Shown: positions 9,001-17,879 of the stretch, piece by piece | Position numbering within the stretch: position 1 is the stretch's first letter | Layout of the letters: each line of letters opens with the position of its first letter | From: Angustibacter sp. Root456 | Lineage (GTDB): Bacteria > Actinomycetota > Actinomycetes > Actinomycetales > Angustibacteraceae | Length of the DNA stretch: 64,000 nucleotides | Assembly (NCBI RefSeq): GCF_001426435.1 | Contig: NZ_LMER01000020.1 | Span: 273,724 to 337,723 of the forward strand | Direction: 5' to 3' | The notes under the pieces: model-generated | Told to the model about the DNA's origin: nothing | What the model saw: the letters and a program-made list of their open reading frames with translations, nothing else | Database searches by the model: none | Position numbers and translations under genes: made by a program

Positions 9001-9201
9001 TCAGCCCGCCTCGCTGAGCGCGCCGTCGAGCCGGACGTCGGTGCTGCCGGAGCGGGCGAGCAGCTCGTCGAGATCGCGCAGCCGGGCCAGCGCCAGGGCG
9101 GCGTCGGCGTCGTTGCCGGCAGCGCGCGCCTGCTGCAGCTCGTGCAGTGCTGCGGCGCGCTGTGCGCTGAGCTCGTTCAGGAAAGCTCCGCTGATTCCCA
9201 T
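9001..9201 (-). CDS. small helical protein of unknown function, STAS operon
   Basis: A 66-residue Ala/Leu-rich protein, probably a two-helix coiled hairpin (RAAALHELQQARA, DAALALARLRDLDELL). I do not recognise a family. The ATG has a strong GAGGAG ribosome site four bases upstream, which makes the gene credible. It is the last gene in the STAS / phosphatase-like run on this strand, separated by 73 bp from the preceding gene. A role in the same partner-switching module is inference from position. Confidence 0.65.
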   Translation of the reverse strand: MGISGAFLNELSAQRAAALHELQQARAAGNDADAALALARLRDLDELLARSGSTDVRLDGALSEAG

Positions 9202-9274
9202 GTCGCCTCCTCAGGTCTCGCGTGGGGTTCGTGGTGCGTGTGGTCGGGTGGTTCGGGTCGTCGTCCAGAGTGAG

Positions 9275-9781
9275 TCAGGTGCCGTGAACTGGCGACTCGC
9301 GGACCACCAGGGCGGCGCTGCCGGCGTCCAGGTCGGCGGTCAGCTCGCGCAGCACGTCCTGCGGCTCACCCGCGGCGAGTCGCGCCGGAAGAGACTGCAG
9401 CACCGCAGCCACCGACACCGGCAACGCGTCCAGCGCGTCCGCAGACAGTACGAGTAGTCGCTGCCCGACGTCCAACCGGAGGCTTTCGGTGCCGCCCGGC
9501 AACGCCGGCACCGTGCGAGCGGAGTCGGCGTCGACGAGCAGGGCCGGGGGCGTGGTGGAGGCCGCCACGTGCACGCCGCCGTCAGCGCCCAGCTCGACCC
9601 GCGTCGATCGCTCGGGCGACCCGGCGTCCGCGACGTCGAGGCGCAGGCCGCCCCGCGGGCTCGCCAGACGCACGCCGCCCACCTGGGAGCTGCGCGTGGC
9701 GACCACCCAGCCGTGGGCGCGGACGAGGGAGGCGAGCGAACCGACGTCCGTGGGCTCGAGCAGCGGCAGGTGCAGAGCCAC
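9275..9781 (-). CDS. unrecognised protein coupled to the STAS gene
   Basis: A 168-residue protein whose GTG starts one base after the STAS stop codon. There is no signal peptide or membrane helix. The C-terminal half (VGQRLLVLSADALDAL... AALVVRE) resembles the last strands of SpoIIE-type PP2C phosphatases, but the metal-binding aspartates of a complete phosphatase are not visible. It may be a phosphatase remnant or a regulatory subunit of the anti-anti-sigma protein; this is inference. Confidence 0.6.
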   Translation of the reverse strand: MALHLPLLEPTDVGSLASLVRAHGWVVATRSSQVGGVRLASPRGGLRLDVADAGSPERSTRVELGADGGVHVAASTTPPALLVDADSARTVPALPGGTESLRLDVGQRLLVLSADALDALPVSVAAVLQSLPARLAAGEPQDVLRELTADLDAGSAALVVRESPVHGT

Positions 9782-9782
9782 C

Positions 9783-10127
9783 TCAGGCCTCCTCGTCCTC
9801 GACGTCGAGCACGGCGGCCAGGCCCGTGCGCGTGAGCAGCCCGAGACTCTGCCCGGCCGAGCCGCGCACCACGACGTCGACGCCGCGAGCCGCGCACTTG
9901 CGCTTGGCCCGCAGCAGGGCAGCGACCACGCTGGACGAGATGCGGTCGAGCCCGCTCACGTCGACCACCAGGCGGGCGTCGCCAGCGCTCAGCACCTCGG
10001 TGAGGCGGCTGCGCAGGTCGGTGAGGCCCTGCGCCACAGCGGCGTCTTCGAGCACGGCCACGACCGTGCGCTGCCGTGGTGCTGCCGAGGGTCCGGACGC
10101 GATGGACGTCATGCTCACCAGGCTCAC
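9783..10127 (-). CDS. STAS-domain anti-anti-sigma factor antagonist
   Basis: A 114-residue single STAS domain. Such proteins bind an anti-sigma kinase when unphosphorylated and so release a sigma factor. The switch region reads VVDVSGLDRISSSVVAALL, with the serine expected to be phosphorylated. The GTG at 10127 is preceded by AGGGGG; translation further upstream in this frame is rejected because it would run through the divergent promoter region. It is first in an operon with the 168-aa and 66-aa genes. The PAS-GAF-PP2C-ATPase protein at 38643 could act on it. Confidence 0.85.
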   Translation of the reverse strand: MSLVSMTSIASGPSAAPRQRTVVAVLEDAAVAQGLTDLRSRLTEVLSAGDARLVVDVSGLDRISSSVVAALLRAKRKCAARGVDVVVRGSAGQSLGLLTRTGLAAVLDVEDEEA

Positions 10128-10288
10128 GGCTTCACCCCCTCTGCGGCGTCGGCGGGGCCCCTGCGGCCCGCCCGCGACGAAGTCCAGCATGGACTCCCGA
10201 CATTGCGATTGCCCTGAACGGTTGTTTGCGGTTTGTTGACAACTTCCCGCTGGGCCGTCACGCACGAGGGAGTCCGGGGGCGTGCTGG

Positions 10289-10301
10289 CAGCATGGGGTC
10301 C
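10289..10301 (+). promoter_or_regulatory. weak -10 hexamer CAGCAT before the response regulator
   Basis: CAGCAT at 10289-10294 ends seven bases before the ATG at 10302, matching the leaderless pattern seen elsewhere in the window. The same region is AT-richer than its surroundings and holds TTGACA at 10236-10241, too far upstream to serve as the -35 of this hexamer. Confidence 0.3.
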
Positions 10302-11015
10302 ATGCCCACCCGCCTGCTCGTGCTGGAGGACGACGACGGCATCCGCCACAGCCTCGCCCTCAGCCTCGAGGACGAGGGGTACGACGTCGTGCAGCACGCC
10401 GACGCCGAGAGCGCGCTCGCCACGGTCGAGCGCGAGCCCGTCGACCTCATGCTCGTGGACCTCATGCTGGGCGGCATGGACGGCTTCACGTTCATCCGCC
10501 GCGCTCGGCCGTCGAGCGACGCCCCGATCATCGTGCTCAGCGCGCGCAACGACACCCACGACATCGTCTCGGCCCTCGAGGCGGGTGCCGACGACTACGT
10601 GACCAAGCCGTACGTCGTCCGCGAGGTGCTGGCGCGGCTGAAGGCGCTGCTGCGGCGGCCGACGGTCACCACGGGGGCGGCTGACGCGCCACCCCCCGAC
10701 GGCACGGTGGTGCTCGACTCCTCCGACGGGCCCTTGCTGCTGTCGCCCGAGGCCGGCACAGTGCGCCGCGGCGCCGACGCGGTGCACCTGACGGTCACCG
10801 AGTTCCGGCTGCTGTGCGAGCTCGCCGACCCCCCGGGGCGCGTGCTGAGCCGCGCCACGCTGCTCGAGCGGGTGTGGGACCGCGGGTTCTTCGGTGACGA
10901 GCGCATCGTCGACGTCCACATCCGGCGCCTGCGCACCAAGATCGAGCGCGATCCCGGCCACCCGCTGCTCGTGGTGACCGTGCGCGGCCTCGGCTACCGG
11001 CTCGACGTCCGATGA
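10302..11015 (+). CDS. OmpR/PhoB-family response regulator
   Basis: A 237-residue cytoplasmic transcription regulator. The receiver domain has the acidic pocket LVLEDDDG (about 7-14), the phospho-acceptor Asp53 in LMLVDLMLGG and Lys102 in DYVTKPY. The C-terminal winged-helix domain has the typical LTVTEFRLL, VLSRATLLERVW and VDVHIRRLRTKIE. An ATG nine bases upstream is an alternative start. The cognate kinase follows after 157 bp that carry a repeat, an unusual interruption for a two-component operon. Confidence 0.93.
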   Translation: MPTRLLVLEDDDGIRHSLALSLEDEGYDVVQHADAESALATVEREPVDLMLVDLMLGGMDGFTFIRRARPSSDAPIIVLSARNDTHDIVSALEAGADDYVTKPYVVREVLARLKALLRRPTVTTGAADAPPPDGTVVLDSSDGPLLLSPEAGTVRRGADAVHLTVTEFRLLCELADPPGRVLSRATLLERVWDRGFFGDERIVDVHIRRLRTKIERDPGHPLLVVTVRGLGYRLDVR

Positions 11016-11035
11016 CGCCGCCCCTCCCCCCGCCC

Positions 11036-11140
11036 GTGATCATGCACGCCAGCGCACCGTGGGGCGGATCACTGCATTCCGGGAATGCAGCGGGGGCACC
11101 CACCCGCCATAGGAGTGGAGCGGGGTGCCACCGCGCCACC
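11036..11140. repeat. composite dispersed repeat, families A and D-like
   Basis: The element starts with GTGATCATGCACGCCAGC (11036-11053), continues with a perfect hairpin CTGCATTCC/GGAATGCAG (11072-11090) and ends with GGGGTGCCACCGCGCCACC (11122-11140). The same order of blocks occurs at 38431-38534. It sits between the response regulator and the kinase gene, so it may lower read-through between them. Confidence 0.75.
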
Positions 11141-11172
11141 CAACGGGCGCGCGCGGGAGGGGGTGGTCGGAC

Positions 11173-12564
11173 GTGAGGTCGCACTGGGGCCTGCGGGCGA
11201 GCGTCATGGTGTCGTTCGCCGCCGGCGGGCTGCTGCTGTCGGTGGTGCTCGCGGCCGGCGCGTACTTCGTCGTGCGGCACTACCTGGTCGACCAGCGTGA
11301 GCGGACGGCGACCCGCCAGGCCTTCGCCGACGCGTCGTTCGTGCGCGATGGGCTGCTGACGTCCGGTGCGCAGGTGAGCGACGTCCTGGGCAACGCGGCC
11401 CCGCCGGCGGACACCGACATCCTCGTGCACCGCTACGGGCGGTGGTTCTCGTCCTCGCTGCGCGCCGACGCCCACAACGTGCCCGACACCGTCCGCGACA
11501 GCGTGCGCGGCGGGTCGGCGGCCGTGCTGTGGGGTCGCAGCGAGCGCGGCCCCACGATCGTCGTCGGGGTGCCACTGGGGGCCGTCGACGCCGAGGTGTA
11601 CGAGATCTCGCGGCCCAGCGAGCTGAGCAGCACGCTGTCGACGCTCGGCGCCGTCCTCGCGGGCTTCGCGCTCGTGACGACCCTGGGCGGAGCGCTGCTC
11701 GGCCGAGCCGCCGCGCGTCGCGTCGTCGCCCCGCTCGACGACGTCGCGCGCGCGGCGACGCAGATCTCGGTCGGCGACCTGAGCACCCGGCTGCCGCCCA
11801 CCGACGACCCCGACCTGGCGGCGATCGTGGGCTCGTTCAACGCCATGGTCGAGGCCCTCGACGAGCGGATCGCTCGTGACGCGCGCTTCGCCGCCGACAT
11901 CAGCCACGAGCTGAGGTCGCCACTGACCACCCTCGTGACGAGCGTCGACCTGTTGCAGCGCAGGCGCGACGAGCTACCCCAGCGGTCCCGTCAGGCGCTC
12001 GACCTCATCGCCACCGAGCTCGAGCGGTTCCAGCGCTCGCTCGAGGACCTGCTCGAGCTCGGACGCCTCGACGCCGGCGTCGCGCTGCGCTCGCTCAGCG
12101 ACGTCGACCTGCGCGAGCTGGTGCGGTACGCCCTGGAGTCCGGGCACCGCGACGTCCCGCTGCAGCTGCCGGACGGGCCACTGGTCGTCCAGGTCGACAA
12201 GCAGCAGCTGAGCCGAGCGCTGGTCAATCTCTTCGACAACGCCGACCTGCACGCGGGGGGGCTGACGGCCGTGCGAGCCGAAGCCGTCGGCGACCATGCC
12301 GTGGTCACGGTGGACGACGAGGGCCCGGGTGTGCCGGAGTCCGAGCGCGAGCGCATCTTCGAGCGGTTCGTGCGCGCCGGTTCACGCGGCTCGCGGCGCG
12401 GCACGGGGCTGGGCCTCAGCATCGTCGCGGAGACCGTGCAGTCGCTCGGCGGCAACGTCGGGTGCATCGACCGTCCGGGCGGTGGGGCGCGGTTCGTCGT
12501 CCGGCTGCCGCTGGCGCGCATCGCCACATCGGCGGACGCCGAGCGCACGCGGGTGCAGGCGTGA
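11173..12564 (+). CDS. HAMP-containing sensor histidine kinase
   Basis: A 463-residue membrane kinase, partner of the response regulator upstream. A first membrane helix (about 9-35) is followed by an extracellular sensor of about 120 residues, a second helix (about 156-177), HAMP, a HisKA domain with FAADISHELRSPL (His about 245) and an ATPase domain with NLFDNAD (N box), VDDEGPGVPESE (G1) and GTGLGLSIV (G2). The GTG at 11173 places the first helix correctly; GGAGG about 12 bases upstream is a loosely spaced ribosome site. The next gene, a GerMN lipoprotein, overlaps its stop. Confidence 0.92.
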   Translation: MRSHWGLRASVMVSFAAGGLLLSVVLAAGAYFVVRHYLVDQRERTATRQAFADASFVRDGLLTSGAQVSDVLGNAAPPADTDILVHRYGRWFSSSLRADAHNVPDTVRDSVRGGSAAVLWGRSERGPTIVVGVPLGAVDAEVYEISRPSELSSTLSTLGAVLAGFALVTTLGGALLGRAAARRVVAPLDDVARAATQISVGDLSTRLPPTDDPDLAAIVGSFNAMVEALDERIARDARFAADISHELRSPLTTLVTSVDLLQRRRDELPQRSRQALDLIATELERFQRSLEDLLELGRLDAGVALRSLSDVDLRELVRYALESGHRDVPLQLPDGPLVVQVDKQQLSRALVNLFDNADLHAGGLTAVRAEAVGDHAVVTVDDEGPGVPESERERIFERFVRAGSRGSRRGTGLGLSIVAETVQSLGGNVGCIDRPGGGARFVVRLPLARIATSADAERTRVQA

Positions 12565-13175
12565 GGCGGGCCCGGTGGGCGGCCGCCGTGGTGGGTGTCG
12601 TCGCGAGCGCGCTGCTCGCCGGTTGCGGCCTGCCGCACGACCAGTCCGCCCGGGCCCTCGACCCCAAGCAGGTGCCGTACGGCTTGCTGCAGTCGAGCAC
12701 GCCGCCGCCCACCGACGACGCGGAGCTGAAGAGCACCAAGCGGACCGGACAGCAGGCCGAGCTGTACCTGCTCGACGGCGACGACCAGCTGGTGGGTGTG
12801 CCTGCGGGGGTGGGGCGCCAGCTGACGACGTCGGCGCGCTTGGCCGCGCTGTTCTCGCTGCTCGAGCGCGGGCCCGACGACAACCAGCGCAGCCAGGGCC
12901 TCAGCAGCGCCTGGACGCCGGGAGTGCGGATCCAGCTGCGCGACTTCACCGACGGCCTGGCCCAGGTGGAGGTCGCGGCCGGCCTGAAAGATCCGTCGGC
13001 CGACCAGCTCCCGCTCGCGATCGGGCAGCTCGTGCTCACCGCGACGTCGCTGCGCGAGGTGGACGCCGTGCAGCTCGTACGCGACGGCCAGCCGGTGGAG
13101 GTGCCGCTACCGGGCGGCGCGCTGACGTCGGCCCCGCTGACCCGCCAGGACTACGCCTCGCTGCTCACGCGCTGA
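12561..13175 (+). CDS. GerMN-domain lipoprotein
   Basis: A 204-residue exported lipoprotein with an N-terminal signal ending in the lipobox LLAGC (Cys about 22). The rest is a single GerMN (sporulation/spore germination) domain, as found in LpqB of MtrAB-LpqB systems. Here it follows a two-component pair through a GTGA overlap, the same arrangement of response regulator, kinase and lipoprotein as in mtrAB-lpqB, but the protein is far shorter and lacks the LpqB propeller. It may tune the sensor kinase at the membrane; that is inference. Its 3' end overlaps the convergent DUF3048 gene by 11 bp. Confidence 0.88.
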   Translation: MRRARWAAAVVGVVASALLAGCGLPHDQSARALDPKQVPYGLLQSSTPPPTDDAELKSTKRTGQQAELYLLDGDDQLVGVPAGVGRQLTTSARLAALFSLLERGPDDNQRSQGLSSAWTPGVRIQLRDFTDGLAQVEVAAGLKDPSADQLPLAIGQLVLTATSLREVDAVQLVRDGQPVEVPLPGGALTSAPLTRQDYASLLTR

Positions 13176-14304
13176 CCCGCACCTTGGCGTCGCGCTGGGC
13201 CAGCTCGACGTAGGTCTGGCCCGGCGCCATCTTCAACGGCGCGCCGTTCGAGAGCACGAAGCGGAACGGCTGGTTGACCGCGCCCTTGCTCCACGTGCCC
13301 GTGACGTACTTGCCGCCATGGAAGTAGTAGAACGTGCCCTTGCTGTTGATGATGTCGTGGATCGGCTCGTCGTGACCCGAGCCGTGGTAGATCTTGTCGT
13401 AGTGCTGGCGCGCGCGGATCACGAGCACGTTGACCGGCGCCACGCGCTTGCCGTTCGCGAGGGTGTGCGGGCCCCACGGCATGCTGCGCAGGTAGCGCCC
13501 GGACTTGGCGTCGTAGGCGTAGCTCATGTCGTAGGAGTCGCCGCTCTTCCACGGCACGCGGATGCGCCGCGCGGGCTTCCCGGTGTCGGTGCTGGGCTTG
13601 TCGGCGCCGGTGGCGAACGGGAAGTACGGCTGCTGCGGACCAGCACGGAACTTCGAGGTCTGCTTCGCCAGCACCGCCGGGTGACAGACGACGGCCCGGT
13701 CGTAGTAGGTGTTGCCCTGGTAGGTGCGCACCCGCTTGGGGTCGATCGAGTACGAGCCGGAGCCCTTCGTGGCCATGTACGTGAGCATCGCCTCGATGTA
13801 CTTGCCGAAGTGCTTGGCGTACTTGCCGACCCAGCCGGTGGCGCCGGTGTTGCCGATGATCGCGTTGATCGGGCTGAGCAGCGGGATGTCGACCGGGCGC
13901 ACGGAGCGCACCGGCGCGACGTCGCGCGCCATGCTGGAGTGGAACACCGGCACCAGGCGCGTGCCGCTGTAGCCGGAGGAGTCGCGGTAGCCGTCGAGCT
14001 CGACGAAGACGATGTCGGCCTGGTCGAGACCGGCCTGCGGGTGCTCGTTCTTGTTGTCGGGCACCTTGACCGCCACGGCGGCGTGCTTGCCCGCGTTGGG
14101 GTCCTTCATGAGCTCACCGGTGAGCGGCCAGCGGGGGCGCGTGTCGGCCGCCGGGCTGGCCGTCGGCGACGCCGTCGGCGTCGGGGACGGCGTGGCCGAC
14201 GGCTTCGGGGCGGCTGCCGGTGACTTCTTGGAGCAGGCGGCGAGCGCCGCCCCGGCGGCACCAAGCGCACCGGCGAGCAGGGTGCGGCGTCCGAGCGCGG
14301 TCAT
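13165..14304 (-). CDS. DUF3048 domain-containing lipoprotein (YerB-like)
   Basis: A 379-residue exported protein. The N-terminus has GRRTLLAGALGAAGAALAAC, a signal with a lipobox-like LAAC, followed by a Pro/Thr/Ser linker (about 30-55) and the two-part DUF3048 domain: ADIVFVEL, LVPVFHSS and APVRSVRPVDIPLL in the first part, then a C-terminal part containing GTFYYFHGGKYV. The family is secreted or surface-anchored and of unknown role. It lies 38 bp downstream of tRNA-Ser on the same strand. Confidence 0.88.
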   Translation of the reverse strand: MTALGRRTLLAGALGAAGAALAACSKKSPAAAPKPSATPSPTPTASPTASPAADTRPRWPLTGELMKDPNAGKHAAVAVKVPDNKNEHPQAGLDQADIVFVELDGYRDSSGYSGTRLVPVFHSSMARDVAPVRSVRPVDIPLLSPINAIIGNTGATGWVGKYAKHFGKYIEAMLTYMATKGSGSYSIDPKRVRTYQGNTYYDRAVVCHPAVLAKQTSKFRAGPQQPYFPFATGADKPSTDTGKPARRIRVPWKSGDSYDMSYAYDAKSGRYLRSMPWGPHTLANGKRVAPVNVLVIRARQHYDKIYHGSGHDEPIHDIINSKGTFYYFHGGKYVTGTWSKGAVNQPFRFVLSNGAPLKMAPGQTYVELAQRDAKVRVSA

Positions 14305-14342
14305 GCGTGGTTCTCCTCGAGATCAGCGACGTACGGTTCGAG

Positions 14343-14429
14343 CGGAGGGCGTGGGATTCGAACCCACGAGACGGTTGCCCGCCTAGCGGTTTTCAAGACC
14401 GCCGCACTAGGCCACTATGCGAGCCCTCC
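14343..14429 (-). tRNA. tRNA-Ser (anticodon UGA)
   Basis: The minus strand folds as a class II tRNA. The acceptor arm GGAGGGC pairs with GCCCTCC, with discriminator G at 14343. The anticodon loop CTTGAAA gives UGA, reading UCA codons. A long variable arm and a T-arm with GTTCGAATC are present, as expected for serine. CCA is not encoded. Confidence 0.97.
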
Positions 14430-14583
14430 CAGCACGTAAGAGTGTGCCGCACGGGCGCGCCGATCCTGCCTTGGGCTCTCCGGTCAGCCCCGGCCCGGAG
14501 CGGGTGTCGCCGCCAGCCGCCGCCGGCTACGTGACACAGTGGGACGTCGACCAGCACGCAGAGCACACGAAGGGGCACGCGCG

Positions 14584-16140
14584 GTGATCCACGGGACGCC
14601 GACGGACGTCGAGCCGCGGCTGCGCGAGGCCCTGGCCGCGCAGCGGTTGGACGTCCACTACCAACCCGTGGTCGCGCTCCCGTCGGCGCAGCACATCGCC
14701 GTCGAGGCGCTGGCCCGCTGGGACGACGCCGAGCTGGGCGCCGTCCCGCCTGACGTCTTCGTGCCCGTCGCCGAGCGAACCGGCCTGATCCACCAGCTGG
14801 GCGCCCAGGTGCTGGGCCGAGCGTGCCGCGCCGGCGCTCGCTGGGCCGCGGCCGGTGCGCCGGTGCGGGTCTCGGTGAACGTGTCCCCCGTGCAGCTCGC
14901 GGCCGGGCACTTCGAGGACGAGGTCGGCGCCGCGCTCGAGGAGTCCGGCCTCGATCCGGCGCTGCTCGTGCTCGAGATCACTGAGTCGGCGGTGATCGAC
15001 GACCTGGCGGCCACGGCCCGGCGGCTGCACGGGTTGCGCGCGCTCGGCGTCCGGGTCGCTCTCGACGACTTCGGGATCGGCCACTCGCCGCTGAGCATGC
15101 TGCGCGAGCTGCCACTCGACATCCTCAAGATCGACCGCTCGTTCGTCGCGCAGGTGCACGAGAACGCGCGCGACGCCGTCATCGCCCGGCTGCTCATCGA
15201 CACCGCGCACACGCTGGGTCTCACGGTCTGCGGTGAGGGCGTCGAGACGCGCGAGCAGGCGCGACAGCTGCTGGGCCTGGGCTGCGACACCGCGCAGGGC
15301 TGGTACTTCGGCCGCCCGGGTCCCGACCCCAACGACGACGCCGAGCGTGCGGGTGTCCTCAGCGCGACGCTCGGTCCGCCCGCCGTACCCGCCGGCACCA
15401 GCCTCGACGTCGCCGTGGCCGCCCCGATCCAGATCGGCTCCGACGAGCTCACCACGATCCTGCGTCCTGACGGCCACGTCCTCTACGCCTCGCCGGGCGC
15501 GCTCGCCGTCCTCGGCTACACCCCGAGCGAGCTCATGGGCCGCTCGGTCACCGACTTCCTCCACCCCGACGAGCGCCGCGGCATCCTGCGCGCACCCAAG
15601 CCCGACTGGGGCCGTGCTCCCTGGACGCTGCAGCACCGCGTGCACCACCAGGACGGCTCCTGGCGCTGGATGCGCACACGCGCCCAGCTCGTGTACGACG
15701 GCGACGACTACCCCGCGCAGGTGGTGGCGACGAGCCGGGACGTCACGCGCCACGTGCAGACCCGCCGCCAGCTGGAGTCCACTGAGGCGACGCTGCGGTG
15801 GGCGTTCGACCAGTCGCCGGTGGGCATGGCGCTGTCGGACCTCGACGGGCGCATCGTGCGCACCAACGGCGCCTTCGCCGAGTTGCTCGGCCGTGGCCCC
15901 GACGATCTCGCGGGGCGGGCGGTCAACGACATCACGCACCCGGACGACGCCCCGACCGACGCGGTGAACCTCAGCCGTCTCAGGGAGCCGGGCGCGCCGA
16001 CGCAGCGCGTCACCAAGCGCTACCTTCACCGTGACGGGTCGCCCGTGCCGGCTCACGTCTGGGCCTCGACCATCGACGACGAGCGCGGCAAGCCGACCTA
16101 CGTGGTGGCCCACATCATCCCGGCGGAAGGCGAGTCATGA
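14584..16140 (+). CDS. c-di-GMP phosphodiesterase (EAL) with two C-terminal PAS domains
   Basis: A 518-residue cytoplasmic protein. The EAL domain (about 10-255) keeps the catalytic set: VEALARW, NVSP, EITES, ALDDFG, KIDRSFV, EGVET and the QG near its end, so hydrolysis of cyclic di-GMP is likely. Two PAS domains follow (about 285-395 and 405-515; WRWMRTRAQLV, AFAELLGRGPDDLAG). The usual order in this superfamily is PAS before EAL, so the sensor is at the unusual end. The GTG at 14584 follows AAGGGG. The next gene overlaps by ATGA. Confidence 0.92.
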   Translation: MIHGTPTDVEPRLREALAAQRLDVHYQPVVALPSAQHIAVEALARWDDAELGAVPPDVFVPVAERTGLIHQLGAQVLGRACRAGARWAAAGAPVRVSVNVSPVQLAAGHFEDEVGAALEESGLDPALLVLEITESAVIDDLAATARRLHGLRALGVRVALDDFGIGHSPLSMLRELPLDILKIDRSFVAQVHENARDAVIARLLIDTAHTLGLTVCGEGVETREQARQLLGLGCDTAQGWYFGRPGPDPNDDAERAGVLSATLGPPAVPAGTSLDVAVAAPIQIGSDELTTILRPDGHVLYASPGALAVLGYTPSELMGRSVTDFLHPDERRGILRAPKPDWGRAPWTLQHRVHHQDGSWRWMRTRAQLVYDGDDYPAQVVATSRDVTRHVQTRRQLESTEATLRWAFDQSPVGMALSDLDGRIVRTNGAFAELLGRGPDDLAGRAVNDITHPDDAPTDAVNLSRLREPGAPTQRVTKRYLHRDGSPVPAHVWASTIDDERGKPTYVVAHIIPAEGES

Positions 16141-17129
16141 CCTCCACCAGCGCGGCGCTGCGGCTCGGGATCCTCGGCACCGGCCGCATCGCCTCGGCGA
16201 TGGCCGGCGACCTGACGCTGCTCGACGACGTCGAGGTCGTGGCCGTGGGATCGCGCACCGACGCCTCGGCTCAGCGCTTCGCCGAGGAGCACGACGTCCC
16301 CCGGGCGCACGGCTCGTACGAGGCGCTGGTGGCCGACCCCGACGTCGACGCCGTCTACGTCACCACCCCGCACCCAGGGCACCGGGACGCCGCGCTGCTG
16401 GCGATCGCGGCGGGCAAGCACGTGCTCGTGGAGAAGCCGTTCACGATGGACGCCGCGCAGGCGCGTGAGGTCGTGGCCGCCGCGCGAGCCGCCGGCGTGT
16501 TCGCCATGGAAGCCATGTGGGCGCGCTTCAACCCGCACCTGGTGCGGGTGCGCCAGGTGGTGGCGAGCGGCGCGCTGGGCGAGATCGTCATGGTGACCGC
16601 CGACCACGGGCAGTGGTTCGCCTTCGACCCGGCGCACCGGCTGTTCGCTGCCGAGCTGGGCGGCGGGGCGCTGCTCGACCTCGGGATCTACCCGGTGTCG
16701 TTCGCCTCGATGGTGCTGGGGACGCCGTCCGGTGTGAGCGCGCGGTCGGTGCCGACGTCCACGGGGGTCGACGCGCAGACCTCCGTGGTGCTCGACCACC
16801 CGGGCGGCGCGCAGGCCGTGATCTCGACGACGCTGCTGGCCAAGAGCCCTTGCCGCGCAACGATCGTGGGCACTGACGGCTACCTCGACATCGACCCCAC
16901 GTGGTACGCGCCGACGTCCTTCACCGTGGTGCCGCGCGTGGGGCCGGCGTGGCGTTACGACGAGCCGCACCCCGGGCACGGCCTGCGGCACGAGGTGGCC
17001 GAGCTGGCGCGCTGCGTGCGCGAGGGGCTCACCGAGAGCCCGGTGATGCCGCTCGACGAGACGGTGGCGATCATGACCACGATGGACGAGGTGCGGCGGC
17101 AGATCGGCCTCACCTACCCCAGCCTCTGA
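16137..17129 (+). CDS. Gfo/Idh/MocA-family NAD(P)-dependent oxidoreductase
   Basis: A 330-residue dehydrogenase. The N-terminal Rossmann fold begins LGILGTGRIASAM, the catalytic-region motif is VLVEKPFTMDAAQA (about 100), and the C-terminal domain has LLDLGIYPVSFASMVLG. The substrate, probably a sugar, trans-dihydrodiol or inositol-like compound, cannot be told. The ATG overlaps the stop of the EAL-PAS gene, an unexplained pairing. Confidence 0.9.
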   Translation: MTSTSAALRLGILGTGRIASAMAGDLTLLDDVEVVAVGSRTDASAQRFAEEHDVPRAHGSYEALVADPDVDAVYVTTPHPGHRDAALLAIAAGKHVLVEKPFTMDAAQAREVVAAARAAGVFAMEAMWARFNPHLVRVRQVVASGALGEIVMVTADHGQWFAFDPAHRLFAAELGGGALLDLGIYPVSFASMVLGTPSGVSARSVPTSTGVDAQTSVVLDHPGGAQAVISTTLLAKSPCRATIVGTDGYLDIDPTWYAPTSFTVVPRVGPAWRYDEPHPGHGLRHEVAELARCVREGLTESPVMPLDETVAIMTTMDEVRRQIGLTYPSL

Positions 17130-17144
17130 CCCCTGTCTCCGTCG

Positions 17145-17219
17145 CGCAGATACCCGCCTATTTCCGCCTCGAACCCCGCTTCTGCCGCCCCTTCCACCGG
17201 AAGAAGGCGGGTATCTGCG
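17145..17219. repeat. dispersed inverted repeat, family C, copy 1
   Basis: Arms CGCAGATACCCGCC (17145-17158) and GGCGGGTATCTGCG (17206-17219) are perfect complements, and the complementarity extends inwards to about 22 bp with mismatches. The loop is about 30 bp. It lies between two convergent genes, where it could terminate both. A second copy is at 26425-26500. Confidence 0.8.
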
Positions 17220-17250
17220 GGACGTCGGCCAGGAAACCGGGGGGGCTGGG

Positions 17251-17838
17251 TCAGATGTAGATGGCGGGGTCGGCCCAGACGTCGTAGGGGTCGGACGCCG
17301 GCCCGGCGGGCAGCCGCACGACACCGGGCACACCGACCACGACCGCACCGGTCGGCACGTCCTTCACCACCACCGAGTTGGCGCCGATCTGCGCGCCGGC
17401 CCCCACGGTGATCGGCCCGAGCACCCGCGCGCCCGCACCGATCATCACACCGTCGCCGATCGTGGGGTGCCGCTTGGTGCGGCCCAGCGAGCGGCCGCCG
17501 AGCGTGACGCCGTGGTAGAGCATGACGTCGTCACCGATCTCGGCCGTCTCGCCGATCACGACACCCATCGCGTGGTCGATGAACAGCCGCCGCCCGATCG
17601 TGGCACCGGGGTGGATCTCGACGCCGGTCAGCGAGCGGTTGAGCTGCGAGAGCAGGCGTGCGGCGAGGCGCAGGCCCGGCGTCCGCCACATCCGGTGCGC
17701 GAGCCGGTGGATCCACACCGCGTGCAGGCCGGGGTAGGCGAGCGCGAGCTCGACCTTGGAGCGGGCGGCGGGGTCACGGCGTCCCGCGGCGTCGAGGTCC
17801 TCGACGAAGCGGTCCCACACCCCGGCGAGCCCCTTCAC
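17251..17838 (-). CDS. cysE: serine O-acetyltransferase
   Basis: CysE acetylates L-serine with acetyl-CoA, giving O-acetylserine for cysteine synthesis. The 195-residue protein has a short helical N-terminus ([20 protein letters not shown]) and a left-handed beta-helix of hexapeptide repeats ([40 protein letters not shown]). The C-terminus ends DPAIYI; an Ile terminus is what binds the CysK active site in the cysteine synthase complex. The start is uncertain: GTG 17838 matches family length, while TTG 17874, six bases after the cysK stop, would add 12 residues. It is the second gene of a cysK-cysE operon. Confidence 0.92.
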   Translation of the reverse strand: MKGLAGVWDRFVEDLDAAGRRDPAARSKVELALAYPGLHAVWIHRLAHRMWRTPGLRLAARLLSQLNRSLTGVEIHPGATIGRRLFIDHAMGVVIGETAEIGDDVMLYHGVTLGGRSLGRTKRHPTIGDGVMIGAGARVLGPITVGAGAQIGANSVVVKDVPTGAVVVGVPGVVRLPAGPASDPYDVWADPAIYI

Positions 17839-17879
17839 GAGTGACGGCGAGGGGACAGAACGGTTGACGTGCAAGGAAA

